From assembly GCA_023374025.1 (NCBI GenBank), contig SIJG01000012.1, positions 96,492 through 160,491 on the forward strand: DNA of 64,000 bases, read 5' to 3'. Shown piece after piece: positions 38,001 to 53,000 of this stretch (its first letter is position 1; each line of letters opens with the position of its first letter). The DNA is from Heterodera schachtii. Its lineage: Eukaryota; Nematoda; Chromadorea; Rhabditida; Heteroderidae. A model generated the notes under the pieces. It had not been told where the DNA came from. It worked only from the letters and a program-made list of their open reading frames with translations, and did not search any database. A program made the position numbers and the translations under genes.

Positions 38001-41000
38001 GGGTGGCAAATTAAAATAATGTGAGTAATTATTACGCAATGCCATCGATGGAATGTGAACTGAAGTGGGGCAGACACAACAACGGATGGTCAGAGTACCA
38101 TCGAGCTTGATAAATTTGTTGGAGCAGTACAAGCACATTGATTGCCGTGTCGACAAACGCGAATTCCAGACAAATGTCGAACATTGCCTGAATAGAAATC
38201 ATCGAAAATATAAATCATTTAGTAAAAATGATGATGATTGCTGTTTGTTTGCCTGTATGATTCGAATGCATGATTCAATGATGGAACGCTGATCAGTGAT
38301 GTAATCGACGGGCAATTGCATGCGGGAAAAGTGGGCCTGGTAGAGAAGATGGGCCTTCACATGGGGTGAACCCCAATCGGAGGTTGACAATCGGATGGGC
38401 AAAAAGGATTGAATTTCACTGAAATTTTGCCAAAATCGGGTGTTAAATTTTGAAAAATGAATCAATTAAACAATAAAAAAAAATTCCGCCTAAATTAAGA
38501 ATTTGGGGGAGACACCTGTTGATTTGATCTTCATTGTGACGGACAGGGATTTCCTCGTATTCTGGGCAGTCCTGTTGGGAAAAAATAAAACAATTTTATT
38601 TTCGGCAAAATCCTTTTTTTTTTTTTTGCACCGCTAAACACTGCAGCAAGTCTTCAACAGACATGGCACTGTGAATGTGCATTTTGAAGTGCCGAACTGT
38701 CAAATGTTGCAGATAGTATCTGCTGGCAATTTTGCCCAACGGGGTCGGGTCGACAGTGCCATTCTCTTCCTTAAAAATGTTTTTTTTGGGTTTTGAATGT
38801 TTTTCACTTTTTTTTTCACCAACTTCGTCAAGCACAACACAGCCCGATTGACAAAGTTCGGCTAGGCATTGTTCCACAATTGTACTCAAAAAATTGGTCA
38901 ATTCCCCATCATTCAGTGCTTCGAGACCATAATAACTGTAAAGACACAAAATTGTGCAATGTATTTATTTTATATACTGTATTACGCGGGGTTGGAAAAA
39001 AGTCGCCGGTACAAATAGGTGTCAGCCAAATAGCCGACAACTTGTTGTCGATTTGTGATCAGTCCTGAGCAAATTTCGGCATTCACGTGGTTGGCCAACA
39101 CGGGCAAAAGGCTGAAGAAAAAAAATTTGCTTTGCTTATTTTTTCTATTTTTGTCATTTTTTGGCACTTCGATTCCAACGGGAATGGCTCGTAGAGGAAG
39201 CGCTTGTAAAAGTTCTTTTTGGTGTCCTGGACAAAGACCACCGCAACAGCGGACGTGTCATACTGTGGACGACCCGCGCGGCCAATCATTTGCAAAACGT
39301 CTGTAAACAACCAAAAACATGGCACATGGCGAAGAGATACAATGAATGAAGGCCAAAACTAGTGTCTCTCGAGAATCGAGAGTCCCTGACAAGCTCCTCT
39401 CACCTGTCACCGGGAAATCGATGTATTTGTGCGTTTTGCCATCATAGTATTCGGTGCCCTTCACAATGACCAAATGGGCCGGCACATTGATGCCCCAGGC
39501 AAGCGTTGCGGTTGCGACCAGTACTTGGATTTTGCGTTCAACAAACAGCCGTTCAACCAGTGCACGCTCAGCCTGTAGTTGTACAACAAACAATAATATA
39601 TAATTGGTGGATACTTGAAAAGATGGGACTCTATGTTTTCCTCTCCAGAATTTAATAAATCAATTCGAGAGTCTCGAGTGGTAGGTATAAAATGCCACAT
39701 CATTAATTATTTGCATCGACTGACCACATGCAGTCCGGCATGATGGATGCCAACACCGTAGGTCAGCGTCAGTCGCAGGTTGTCATCCCGCACAGAGGCC
39801 AACGTGCGCTCCAACTCTGTCTGGTTCATGCCCAACCATTGCTGATGGCTTTGTTCACCTTCACGCTGCAACAAGCCGAGCAGTGCCATCGCTGTCAGGC
39901 GCGTTTGTCGTCGTGATGCAACAAAGATTAATGCTGGTTTTGTGCCCGAGAATTGTTTGATGTACTGAAAAGTGGTGGATGGGGGAATGACCAATGGCAT
40001 CCACACTAAGCCATCAATGCCCATGGAGGCGTAATATGCCATCAAATCCCCATGGCACCCACTCGATGCTATCAGTCGCTATGGCACTTGCCTGATAAGC
40101 GGGCTTGTTCATCAGTGCCATCCGTGGACAATAGTGTTGGCCAGGAAAGCCTTGGATGTGAACCTGGACAGGCACCGGCCTGACACTGGGCCTGAAATTG
40201 AAGAGCCCATGATCCCGAACGCCAATCCATTCAGCCACATCGCCAGCATTTGCCAACGCGGTGGACAGGCCAACAACGCGAACCGGCAGCTTGGCAAGCT
40301 CACGACGGCGTGCCATCGACTTGATTCTTGAAGAACAAAATTCAAAAATTTGAATTACATGATCGCGCGTGCCAGAGGATTGCCTGCCACAATCCACCCA
40401 CCTGGTGATGATTGCCTCAAGTACAGCACCGCGTTCAACGCCAAGCAAATGAATTTCGTCGATGACCAACAGTTCAACTTGTTTGACGTAGTGACGTGTG
40501 TCCGCACATCGAGTGATCCCATCCCATTTTTCGGGGGTTGTGATCAGAATGGACGCCTTGTTCAGCTCGTGTGGCTCAGGCGTGTTGTCGCCGGACACTT
40601 CCACAATTCTGTTGGTGGAAAACAATCGACGATTTCGGCAATTTTATCGATTAAGAGATGAATTATAAAAAGGGGAATGGTCTCGGCCGGCATTGTTTTA
40701 GGGAAAGAAAAAGCGATTGATAGACTAAAAATTGGGCGAAAGTGCCGCGGAGGGCGCTCATCAAGCAATGTAATTTTCCGTAAATTTTTTCTATTCAACT
40801 CCCACTCCATTAGAGCCCCCCCCCCCGAGATGGGTTGAAGAATAGAACTTCGGGAGTGGGCTCTATTAGAACAAATAGGCAAGTGCATTATTTATTACTG
40901 ATAGCCAAGCCGTCGATGAAATTTGTCCTCCCAATCCAACACTCTCTCGCGCACCAACGCCTTCAACGGTGCAATGTAGACGCACTTAAACAAGATTTGT

Positions 41001-44000
41001 CTGTTTCCCGAAAATTCCCGACTATTTTCTGTCTTCAAACTTGCACACCTTTTTCCCGGGTCTTTGGTTGAAGAGCCGGAAAATGGCCAACTCGGCACAC
41101 AATGTTTTGCCGGATGATGTCGGCGCTCCGATCAGCGCATTTTCATCAGTAGCGTAAAGCGTGTGGAACACTTGTGTTTGGACAGGGTTGAAGAATTCAA
41201 AGTTGTACAAGCTTTGAAAGGGTGGGTTGTTCAGCGCAGCGAGTGGAAGCGGGTCCAAATCCAACAAATCTGTTTCAAAAAATAAAAATGATGTATCTAA
41301 AAGTTTGAGGAAGTACTCATTTGGGTGCACCACGTTCTCCCCCCCCCCCCCCCATATCAGTTCCCCACCCCCCCCCCCCCCCCCGCGTTCCCCCCCCCCC
41401 GAAATTTTTTTACAAAAATTGTCAGATTTCGAGAATTTTTGAAAAAATCCAAGAAAATTTTCAAGAAAAAAAATTTAAAAAATTTCAAGCGTTTTTTTTT
41501 GGGAAAACTTAGTGATTCATCATAAAATTTTGGGGAAAAATCACTAAAAATTTTTCAGAAATTTTTTTACTTGAAATTTTCTTCGAAAAAATTTTCTAAG
41601 ATTTTGGTCAATTAAAGGCACAACAATAAGGATTATCGAACGCACGCACCGGTGTGCGGTTTAATTGATGACGGCAAAATGCTGCGTGCCAACGACAGTT
41701 GCACAACAGTGTCGTCCAGCACAAATACGTCGCTGGCCACGCGCAGCAAATAGGAATGCTGTATTTGGTCTTCGTTGACCGGAATTGTGAAGATCAGTCG
41801 TTGCGGCTCACCAGAAAGTGCCTGAATAATCGGGCACAAATAAAAGCTGGCTAAATAGTTGTTTTACTAATCACTTAATGATGGCTCTCTAATTGGGCCT
41901 AATTAGTTTTAATTGGGGCTTAATGATGACTCTCTAATCGGGTAATGATGATGTTATTTTGAACACATACAATTTTTTTGGTGAGCAAAAAATTCTCATA
42001 ATGAAGAATGATGTTCGCGTCACAGTCCTCCACAATCACCCAATAGTGTTGTGCGGATCCCAACAGTGCGTTGTTCCACACAAAAATGGGCCGCAAAAAT
42101 GCATCAATTTGGATGATTGAGCTGGAAAAATACAATATGTGACGCAAAAATATTTTTTGTATTAAAAGAGGCGCAATATTATGTGGTACAATGTCCCACC
42201 CCCTCCGCCGCCCGAATTTTTTAGTTTTTTAAATTTTTTTATGAACCGAAAAATTTTGGTTTTAAGTTTTTTTCGAGGTAGGGGAGATGAAGTGCGAACC
42301 AAGTGATTGGTCGAATCTTGGCTTCCACTTCAATCACTGGCATCATGCGAATGGCATTGTAAATGGTTTGGCCGTCGGCATGGCACAATGCGCCCAGCTC
42401 CTTGGCATCCATGTCGAACAGGGCGAAAAAGTTGAGGCCACGGTTCTCAATTTTTTGCACCGTACTGAAGCTGAGCACATCAATGTCGGCCAAATGCCTG
42501 CAAAAAAGTTGACGTTGAGACAAAATTCAAAAAAAAAAAAAAAATTTTTTTTGTATGTGTGCCTTAAGGGCGAGTTGAATGGCCACAGGCGTTTTTCAAT
42601 GCATTTGGCCATCGTCAGGCATGCTTCTGTTGTCTGGGCCCAGCAACGGCGCAACGCAATTTCGAACAGTGCACGCGCGATGCGTGTCGCGTTCTGCGAG
42701 ATGTAGTAGAGCTCCGAGATCAGCGCAAAGTTGGTGACCATGGCGCGCGAAATGTGACTCTGTTAAAACAGGCACATGAAGAAAGTGGCACCAATTCCCC
42801 AACAGGCACATACATTTAAAATGGGGCCATCCAATAAATTTGGGCTATCTATGCCCGTGGTTTCCCCGGATTTACAAAAAATTACCAAATTCAAATTTTT
42901 TTAAAATTTTCCATGGGAAAACAAACTATTCCATATTCCCACATATTTTTCAATTCTTAAACGCCTCAGAAATAGCATTTGTGGCACACACTTGCAGAAG
43001 ACAGTTGACTTTGCCCGCCGTTGTCGCAAGTCCACCGCGTATTTTCAGCGCTGCACCAAATGAGGCCAACTCGTCCAGATCGGTCATCTCACTGTCCCGA
43101 TTCTGATCAAATTATTCCATTTTTATTGATCAAAATATTTTGGTCAACAAGCACACAATGCTTTTTTTTTGTACTTTGATTTGCGCAAATTCGCTTGATG
43201 CTGCGATCAGTGAGATGATCATTTCGTCGGTCATCAGTTCAGTGAAACGGACCGGCCCCGACTCGGCGTTGATCAGTTCCACCGTTTCGAAAGTGATGTA
43301 GAAATGCTGGAATATTTTTTTCGTTAGAGGTTTATTTTTAGGGAATGGGTCTGTCCTGATGTTAAATGCCACAAAAAAATAATAATTTAGATGAAAAAGT
43401 TGAAAGTCAAAACTTTCGACATGACCTTTTATTCGAATTCGGGTCAGGGATTCGGATATGTGTCAAGGACTAACATTCTCACAGGCGTTGCCCGTAAACT
43501 GCCGATTTAAAAATACAAATAAATTTATAGAAATATTTAAAAATATTTCTATAAATTCACACAAATTCTTTTTCCCGAAATTGGTAGGTAGTTCCCATTA
43601 AGTAAATGATAGTTTGGTCATTCAAAAAAGATAATGACACTTACTGAAGCAATTCGGCCCAAATCGGTGGCAGAAACGAATTGATTCCTATGCAAAAATT
43701 AATAAATAAAAAGTAAAAAAAAGCTTTCATTTACACTGGATCATAACGGATCATCCGATTCAAATCCAATCGCCGTGCCGCGGAGTGACAAAAATCGTTT
43801 AAAAACGAAACCAGCGTTGGTTCACGGCGCAACTCTCTCCATTCAACACCGTACTAAAATAATTTTCATTTATGAAAAAATGGAAATTTGCAAAATTTTA
43901 CCATTAGGGGATTTTTGCGGAGCCGAATGTAAAAGTAACTGAATCGTATCCATTCAACCGCCTCTTTAATATTCGAAATGGCACCTTAAACGCGAAAAAA

Positions 44001-47000
44001 ACATAACTAATTTAATTTTCAAATCGATTTTCGGAACTTTCGATTTTTTCGAAAAATTTTTAATTTTTTTTTGAAAAATGAAAAGCGCACCCCGTGCAAT
44101 TTCGGCGTTCAAATTGTTCAGTATACGCCTTTGGAATTGGCTTTCAATTGGCGCCTGCCGGTGGAACATTTCCACGTATTGTGCCATTTTTTGTGCCGTC
44201 GTGATGATCACACCATGCCCTATTTTTTAACAAATTTTACATTAAAAATGCCAAAAATCTGTGTCCATTCAAACCCAAGACCACCTTTGTCCTCGTATTG
44301 AGGACGTCCAGCACGGCCAAAAATTTGTTGCACATCCAAAATGCCAATGTCGCTGAACACGCCCTTTTGCGGGTCGAATATTTCGGTGCCCTTAAAAAAC
44401 ACCATCCATTAAGTTACTGAATTGCTGGCAAAATTCGATTTTACGGTAATTGGTAAAAAAGGACCGGTATTATTGCTAGCGAGTTTTTTTTTTCTAAAAT
44501 TGACCGGCACTGATAAACGGCAAAATTTACCACGGTAAATTTTATCGTACCGAACCCTATTATTGTGCTGACAAAGAAACAGAGTAGACGAACCCGAATG
44601 ATCACAGCATAGGCGGGCAAATTGACGCCCCAGGCAAGCGTTGCGGTGCAGACCATCACGCGAATTGCACCCTCGGCAAACATTTTTTCCATCAAATGCC
44701 GATCATGACGAACTGAAATTGAATATTTGGTGTCATTAGGGAGATGAATGTCATCATGATCATTAATTAAATGAAATTGCAAAAAAAAAAAAATGCCTAA
44801 TCCGGCGTGATGAATGCCGAGCCCGCATTGAAAGAGTTGCTGCAGCTCTTGACTTTGCGCATTTCGCATCTAACAAAAAAATAATTCATTTATAATTACT
44901 GCGAATTAAATATAAATACTCATCAAAAATGCCCACACATTTTTTTGCAAAAAATTAGTAAACTTTTTCCATAAATATTGGATTTTCGAAAAATTCTCAA
45001 GCATGGGAGTTCGATAATTAGGTCAAACAAATGAGTCAAAAAATCTTGAAAAACGGTTAGTTAGGCAACATACCGCCTTTTTAGCCTTCAAATATGAGCT
45101 GGTGGTGGCTCGTGACGGTTCAACCGCGAACAACTCTTGCTGATTCTGTGTAAAATAAAGTAATGTACAAAAACATTTTTTTGAAAAATATACGGTAAAA
45201 AAATTGCGCATAATAAGTGAGCGTACCGTAAGCGATGCCTTGGATATAAATGTGCGTGCCAACACACCAGTGGCATTCCGTGAATGCACAAACACCAACA
45301 CTTGGTGTTTGTCGCGCAGAAACTGGATACATTGCCGAAAACAAACCTGAAATTCATTAAATTTAATAACTCGCGTCAAATTTAAGAAAAAGAAACTTTG
45401 AAAAATTTTTGCACTGACAATGAAACCGTCAACAATTTTTGTGAGAGGGGGGGGGGGTAAAAATTTTTTGGAGGCGTTTTTTTCAGTACTTCGTCCATTT
45501 TTTCCCTCTGTGTCATCATTTGCTTTTGTGACACTGTTGTGGGCGGTTTCTCGCCCCGTCGCATCGCCTTTTCCCGCTCGCGTTGCAGCACGGCGCCCGG
45601 CGTGTCACTGTCGCGCACGCCAAGAAAACTGAAAAAGCGGAGGAAAAACGCTTAAATGGCACACCATTTTTTGAGTTGAGGCAGCACCTTTGTGCCAATG
45701 GGACAGGACGAAAGCGAGCGTCAAAATGGAACAATCCACGGGTCGGGTCCACCCGTAAGAATTGGGCAACATCCTCATAATTTGGCAATGTGGCGGACAA
45801 GCCAACAATGCGCAAGTTCTGATGGTACACCTCCACCTGTGAGAAAGAGAAAAAAAAAATCGAATTTGAAATTTTCGTTTAAAAAATTTTTGTAAGGTTC
45901 TTTGAAAAATTTTTCCAAGGGCGTTCTCAAAAATTTGGTGTTTTCGAAAAAAAGACTATGCACCTGTCGAAGTGTCCTGGCCACAATGGACTCAATGACG
46001 GGGCCTCGCTCGTCGTGCAACAAATGGACCTCGTCAATGATCATCAGACGGACCAGTTGGCTTAGCTCTTCGTCGTCCGCCTTGCGCGTGATCACGTCCC
46101 ATTTCTCCGGCGTCAGCACCAACATCTGACAGAAAAAAACAGCAAAATTCGTTGAGAATTAAAAAAAAAAATGAAGCCAAAATGACACATAATTCATATT
46201 TATTTCAAAATTTGGCTCAATTGGTCATTTTTAAATAATCCGCAAAAATGGAATAGAATTTACAATGAACAATCATCAAATTACACAAAAAAAAAGTTTT
46301 TTTTTTTTGAGGGTGTTCGAAGGGTGCAACATGTTTGCATTTACGTCCGCCCATTACATTTTTTAGAAATTTTTACAAAAATCAGAATTTTTTAGTTTTC
46401 TAATTTTCATAGAGGCTATTTTGTGGCTTTCAATTAGCTCCATAATGAGTCAATTATTAAAATAAATTGCTTGGGCCACCTGCGTTTCACTGATTTCGCG
46501 TCGGCTCAACTGCGAGTCGCCGGTCAATTCGCGCACTTTGAGTCCCAATTTGGCCAAACGATTTGCAAAATTTGTGGTCATTTCACTGGCCAACGCTTTC
46601 ATTGGTGCCAAATAAATTATCTTAATTTTTTTTTTTTTTACTTTTTTTTAAATTAGTTTAATTTATTTATTTCGTCACTTTAAATGCATTTTTGTTAATT
46701 CGTCCACTTTTGCTGTCCAAATTGTCTTTGATGGTTTTGGCTGCGCACATCATGGCAATGTTCGTTTTTCCTGACAAATGAGGCGAATACAAAAATGTTT
46801 TCAAAAGATTATGTTAGGGAAACGAGGGTCCAATTAAACACCAAATAAATCGGGTCTGAATTTTTTTTTTTTTAAGTAACTATAATCCGAACCCCAATAG
46901 AAAAATCCTAAAATTTCCGAATTTTCAATGTTATTTGAATAACCTGCCCCCGTTGGTGCACAGATCAGCAAATTGTCCAGTGAATTGTACGCTCTGTCGT

Positions 47001-50000
47001 ACACTTGGGATTGTATCACATTCAATGACTCAATTCCATCAAAAAAGCGTTGCCCTAACTGAAACAAAAAAAAAATTTCTTTTAATTTTTCTTTTTTTTT
47101 TTTTTTTGCAAAATTTTGTACCTCGTCCATTGTGTCAATTCGAATTCGTGGAAAACTGTTGAGAAATGCCTTATTGCCAGCGCCAAGTGCGGGAATGAAA
47201 ATTTCATCCCAATGTTCCATTCTTCGGGACGTGCTCCCCTCAGGGAGTGCCATCTGCAAAAAAAATATTAAACATAGAGACGATTACCGGGATATGAATA
47301 GTCCCATAAAAAAAATTGTTAAAAAATTGGGAATTTGAGACAAAGTCGAAAATTAGAAATCCAGATTGCTGAAAAATTCCTGTTCCTAAAAAAATCTAAG
47401 GCTCGACTAGGTCCAGGCCAACTTTAATGAACCCAATGAAAACAAATTTGATAGAAATTTTGAAGAAAAATATTTGCTTCTTTGCAGGCCTGATAATTTT
47501 TTTAGGGAGGGTCTCTAGGAAATTTTGACATAGTGCTAAGAGCTCGCTATTTCCCCACCTTTTTGGGTTTTCAGGAAAAACCTTGAAAAACTGTGTTTTT
47601 CGGTTTTAACTGACTCACAATCAGGGCTTAGTTAAACTAAAAACTCGAACTCATTAAACGAGATTCCCGAAAAAGGCCCCATATCGTACCATCTAAAATC
47701 GATAAAATTGCCCCTTAAAACAACCTTTGTTACTCCGACCCGAACATTGACTGTTTTGGGCTGCCCCGACGTCGATTGGTCGTCCAATTCGAATGCGCGT
47801 CGTTCAGGGCTCTTGAGAAAGTCGTCCCAAGCAAATTCCTCGTCCTCCTCTTGGTCGACCTCGTAAAATTTGTTGCGCCAAACAATGAGCTCCGGCCTGA
47901 ATTCGGCAAACCTGAAAAATTGCGATATCTTTAAAATTGAATTTGGAAATAAAATTTTAGGAATTTGGAAAAATTTACATACTCAGGCTGTTCTGTAAAA
48001 CCAGTTGTTTTTGTTGATGATGACGATGGACCAGCTTCATCACTGATTGAAGCAGGCTAAAAAAAGCAAGATTAAAAAATTTAATTTCGAAAAATAAAAG
48101 CAAGATTACAATTTTTCTTTCAAAAAATAACCATTTTGGAAGCATTTTGATCCTTCAAATGACTCGTGAAAAGGCCGTCGTCAATTGTGTCATTCGAATT
48201 CATATTTAAATAAATTTGTTAAATCACTGTCAGCGAAGCGTAACAAAATTTAATGATGATTATAAATTCAGTAAAATCGAACAAAAGACCCGTAAAAATT
48301 TAGAATTTAATTTTTTTATTTTGGAAATATATGGAAAATGCATAACACCAAACAAATTTAAATTTATAACAAATATCTCTTTTTCCAAATGATTTAGGAC
48401 ACCCCAATTGGCAGACAAATTGCACAAGTGGACGCAAAATGGACAACTCCACAAAGAATTAGCAATGAAAATGGAAAAGGAGAAAAGGGCGAAATTATCG
48501 ACGACGAAATCAGATACAAAATAAAAGTGTTTAATCGTGTAATTTGAAACCAAATTAGGCTAATTAATTAAGGACATGGATAACGGTGAACATCAAATGC
48601 TTCGGATTGATGAACGAACAGGAGCCATTTTTACAATGCGACAGTTCGATTATGAACAGCAAAAGCAGTACACTGTGGGTTTAATTTTTTTAATTGGAAA
48701 TATCATTTAATAATAATTGATTAAAATAAAATAAACAATAATTATTTTAAAATTTAAAAATAATTAAAATTATAATTTCCTTACATCCCTTAGAGATTAA
48801 ATCATAAAGGCTTTAACATTCATAAGTCCATTTTAAAAGAATTATCCAATATCAATAAAAGAGTTCAAAGATGTTTTATTATCATTAAATTTTTTATTTA
48901 TTAAAATATTTTCCTATTTTTGTTTTAATTATTTTTAACATTCACAACAACAATATCTCTCTCTCCCTCCTTCTTATGGATCATGTGGGTCATTTTCCAT
49001 CCACGAAAATCCGTGATTTAATCCCCCATTTTTTTTTGTGTGTATTAAAAACAACGGCGGATCGGATTGGTTTTATGTATGGTGGCATGATCATGCCAAT
49101 CCTCCTCATGCTTTCATTACGCTGAAAATGGTGATGGTGATGATCCACCTCCTGCTGCAGTAGTACATTGTCAGTAGTCGTCCATCCGCCGCCACCTCAT
49201 TTTCTTCACTCACACACCTTTTTGATCGTTGTCGCGCGACTGGTTGTTGTTGTTCCAGCATCGCCCACTGCCAGCGGTTGTGTGGCGAGGGATTATTGAG
49301 GGATTTATGAGGTATTTTATTTTTGACGATTGTGGTTGTGGTGAAATATGTAGTCCTCATTATTGTTACATTATAAATGTTCTGTTCTCACTCAATTTCC
49401 TCCCTCTCTCGACCATTTTTTATGCCGATTTTGAATTTATCCAAAAATGATGCGCACAAAATGTGGGCCGAGACCGGTGACCATTTGTATATTGTCAGAC
49501 CGAGCAGTGTTGCTGCCAAACGCAAAAAATGTAGGGATTCGGCTAGAGACAGCCAAAAATTTTTGGACCGGGGTTTTGACGCGAAAAAGACCTAAATTCG
49601 GGTCGTGGCTCGGGATTCTGTTCTATTCCAGGAAACTAACAAAGTACAATTTAATCCATAAATCTGATTGGATATTTAACTAAATACAATGAGATAACCG
49701 AATATTACACACCCGCTTGTTCCATTACATATAGCTGCTGAACACTTTACTAAAATGGTTTTTAGAATAAAATTATTTCTATTTTCAAACCAATTTCTAC
49801 TAAATGGACACCGTAATACAAAGTCAAATGGACACTGTAATCCATTCATTGCGACAACGCTTCCGGCAAACGCGCAGCAGTTCCTCCCGCTCCTCGTCAC
49901 GAATGCAACAGCATCATCAGCACAACAACGACGATGACACCGAATTGGAGGCATACACGCCCGATCTGTTGCCTTCCGCCATGTCCGCTTCAACCTCACA

Positions 50001-53000
50001 AGCGCCAACTCCGCTGCCAACCACCACCAGCAACGCATCCGCCTCTGGCCCATGGCAGCGCGGAGGCTCAGTGAAGTCGCGCAACTCGTTGAAGCTGTTG
50101 AAACGGAAAATTTTTGGTGGCACCGCCTCGAAAAATCGCGAAAATGGCGGCGGTGGTGTGGTGGAAACGACTATTTCGGTACTGTTTTTGATCAAATTGT
50201 GTCGGGATCAAGACTTTTAAGACTGCTCCATCGGATGAAAACATTGCGTGGACAGCTCCGTCATCACCACAAATTGGTGGCACTTTCAACGGTGTTACGC
50301 ACATGCCAAGACGTCGGAATTCGGCACGCCTTCGTGAATTGCAGCGCCTGCTTCGGGCATACCATGAACAACGAAGAAGTGGTTGGACATCGACGCCAAG
50401 CAGTCCAAGGACCCATCAACGACAACAAATGCCAATGGAAGAAGAAGCACCATCACCAAGTGCATATTATGATCGGAATTTTGTTCACCAGGGAAGAGAT
50501 CATCCCATTCACCTTATACCAGTAGCAAAGCTGAGTTACTGTCGTGGTGAACTCGGCCCTGAACGGCCTCTGATCCTTCAGCCACATTCGCTGGATCAGC
50601 AGCAGCAAAATTTGCCTGGGCCAAATGTGCTACGACGGAAAATCAATTTGTCTGAGTTGGAATTGGCGCTGTTAAACGGTGCCAATACATCATGCCCATC
50701 AAGCCTGGTGGTCACAAATTCCAGCCAAATAGCTTCATCACCACAACCACTGCCAACATCGGCAACTGTTGTTGTGCACACTCAGCCACCAGGACAAACA
50801 ACTGCTGAGCAAGCGGCCACAACAGTGGTTGAGGAAAAGCATGCTTATCGAGCAACCAATTTTCATCAGCAACAACAGCATCAACAAATTATTTCCTCAT
50901 CAAAACACCTACAGTACCAGGGTGCTACCACAGTAACTTCAACAACACACTTTTCGTCCGCTGTTGGGTCTCCCCAGCAGCAGCAGATGGACTTCCTAAT
51001 TAAAAAGCCTAATTACCAACCACCGATTGATCTGCCACTGATAAGCCCATCACCATATGAACAAATCATTTCATATGTGGCACCCCCTGTAATTATGCCA
51101 AAACCAAATGTTCAAACTAGCAGCCAAATCAACATTGATCAGAGAGCCAGAAAAGATTTGTATGAAATGGCAACTGCAAAGTCGAACAACAAGCAGAAAA
51201 AGAAAAAGCGCCGAAATAAAACTGACGAAATGCCAAAAACGCAGCATCTTGGCATGGATGGGCAGTACGCGGAAATTCAAAATCAACAAATTTCTGGCAA
51301 TCAAATGGCTTCTTCTCCCAAATTGTCTAAGCCACAACAGCAACAGAATGCCAAAACTTATCCAAAAAGCGGTTCTTCAAATATTTTATCGCTCGGATTT
51401 CATCAATTAGTTCAACGCCATTTTCAACAAAGCCAATTACCACCAAAACAACAACAAAAGGCCGTCGTTGAACCAATGCTGAAGTCGGCCAGGTCGGAGC
51501 CTCGTCTTACGGCACGGGCCAACCGGCGCGAGCATTGGCTGCTGATGAGCCGCCCAGAGATCCCTGGCTCATCATTTCTGTCCCCAACCCCGTCAATTGC
51601 TGCTTTAGAGCATTTGGACCGTGTTCGCGACCGGATCAGTGAGACAAAGTCAGGGATTAGGGATGCTAATAATTCGAGAGTCTTGAACTCGAAAACAATT
51701 GGAGATATGTGACAGCCGTGTTTGAGTCGCGCGGTGGGCTTGGCCCCGTGTTGAGCGATGTGCAGGCCGAGCTGGAGCATTGGTTGGGCGATACGTCCCT
51801 TCTGTTGGCCATCGCCTGTGAGGTCCATTGGTCAGTACCGGAGCGTTTCAGAAGTCGACAGCTTGAAATTGAGTACGTTTTTTTTTTATTAGTGTTAAGG
51901 GCTTAAATTAAAAAAAAAAAATTATTAATTAAATTTTAGTCTTGAAAATACATTTGAAAAAAGTTCATCCAACGTTAAATTAGTAAACTACAGTACCTTA
52001 ATTAATTAATTAATTAGCAAAGCTCTAATTACACATCCGAGTTTAATTTCAGAAGAATATATTTTGGTTAAATAATTTTTAATTTGAACTAATATCCTGT
52101 AATTTTAATTTGTCAATTTTCCTAATTAAATTACAAATGTGCATCAAAATGCCATTTCATCAACGATTTTGGTCCTTAAGGCTTAAGCAATGCTTACACG
52201 CGGTGCTACGCGTGAACAACCGCCGCGTGCTGAGCCTGAACGATAATGACAATGACGAGGAAACAGCGGCGGTGACCGCGACAGTTAGCCCTGCGGACAG
52301 TCCGTTTTTGATGCCGCGGCACGGGCCACGGCACCGTTCATTCTCAACCCATTCGCTGAACAATCGGTCCATTGGCGGCAGCAGCAGCGGGCGTCCGTTT
52401 CCCATTGCGTTGGCACGCTCCAAAACGGAGGAGTCATGCATTCGAGATGCCGAGCTGGACGCATTCCAGGGTCTTGAAATACTTTACAGATGAAGCGCCC
52501 ATATATGGAATAATATATATAGAAATATTTCTCTATATAAAGGAATCTATCGTCGTTTCTATCCGGCATTGCTTCCGCTGCAAGACCCGGCTACTGTTAA
52601 GGCACATCAGGTACGTACCATAATGTTTTTTACAGTTTGGGAACGCGCGGACGCGGAAAAAGTATCGATCCGATAAAATCTTTTAAATCGGCACGGAGCT
52701 GAGAAATTCTCTCGGCCCATCCAAAAATGGAGTCGTGATTTTGTCGCTTTTAATTTGATTTTCATTGAGTCGCGGCTGTTACGGTATATACAAAATCTCA
52801 TAATGGTCTATTACCGTATACGAAATTACTGTGACTGTATATCTTAAAAATATACACCTTCTGCCGAAGGGCTATTGGACACTTGAAAATTTGACGGACG
52901 AGCACAAGGCGCCATTGGTCCCGGACCCGGCACGTTTTCTGTACCAACCGGAACAGCCGGCGCAGTTGGTGCGCAAGTCGCTGGTCGCGGTCAACATGGC

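Noticed and set aside
36975..48203. Calling the helicase BRR2 (U5 snRNP)
   Set aside because: The motif set (DEVH/DEIH, STALANA, intact second-cassette ATP site) and the N- and C-terminal sequence match ASCC3 instead.
50052..50525. Plus-strand frame of 157 residues overlapping the nested Q-rich gene
   Set aside because: The overlapping frame that splices 50178 to 50222 gives one continuous protein of 470 residues; this frame is its shadow.
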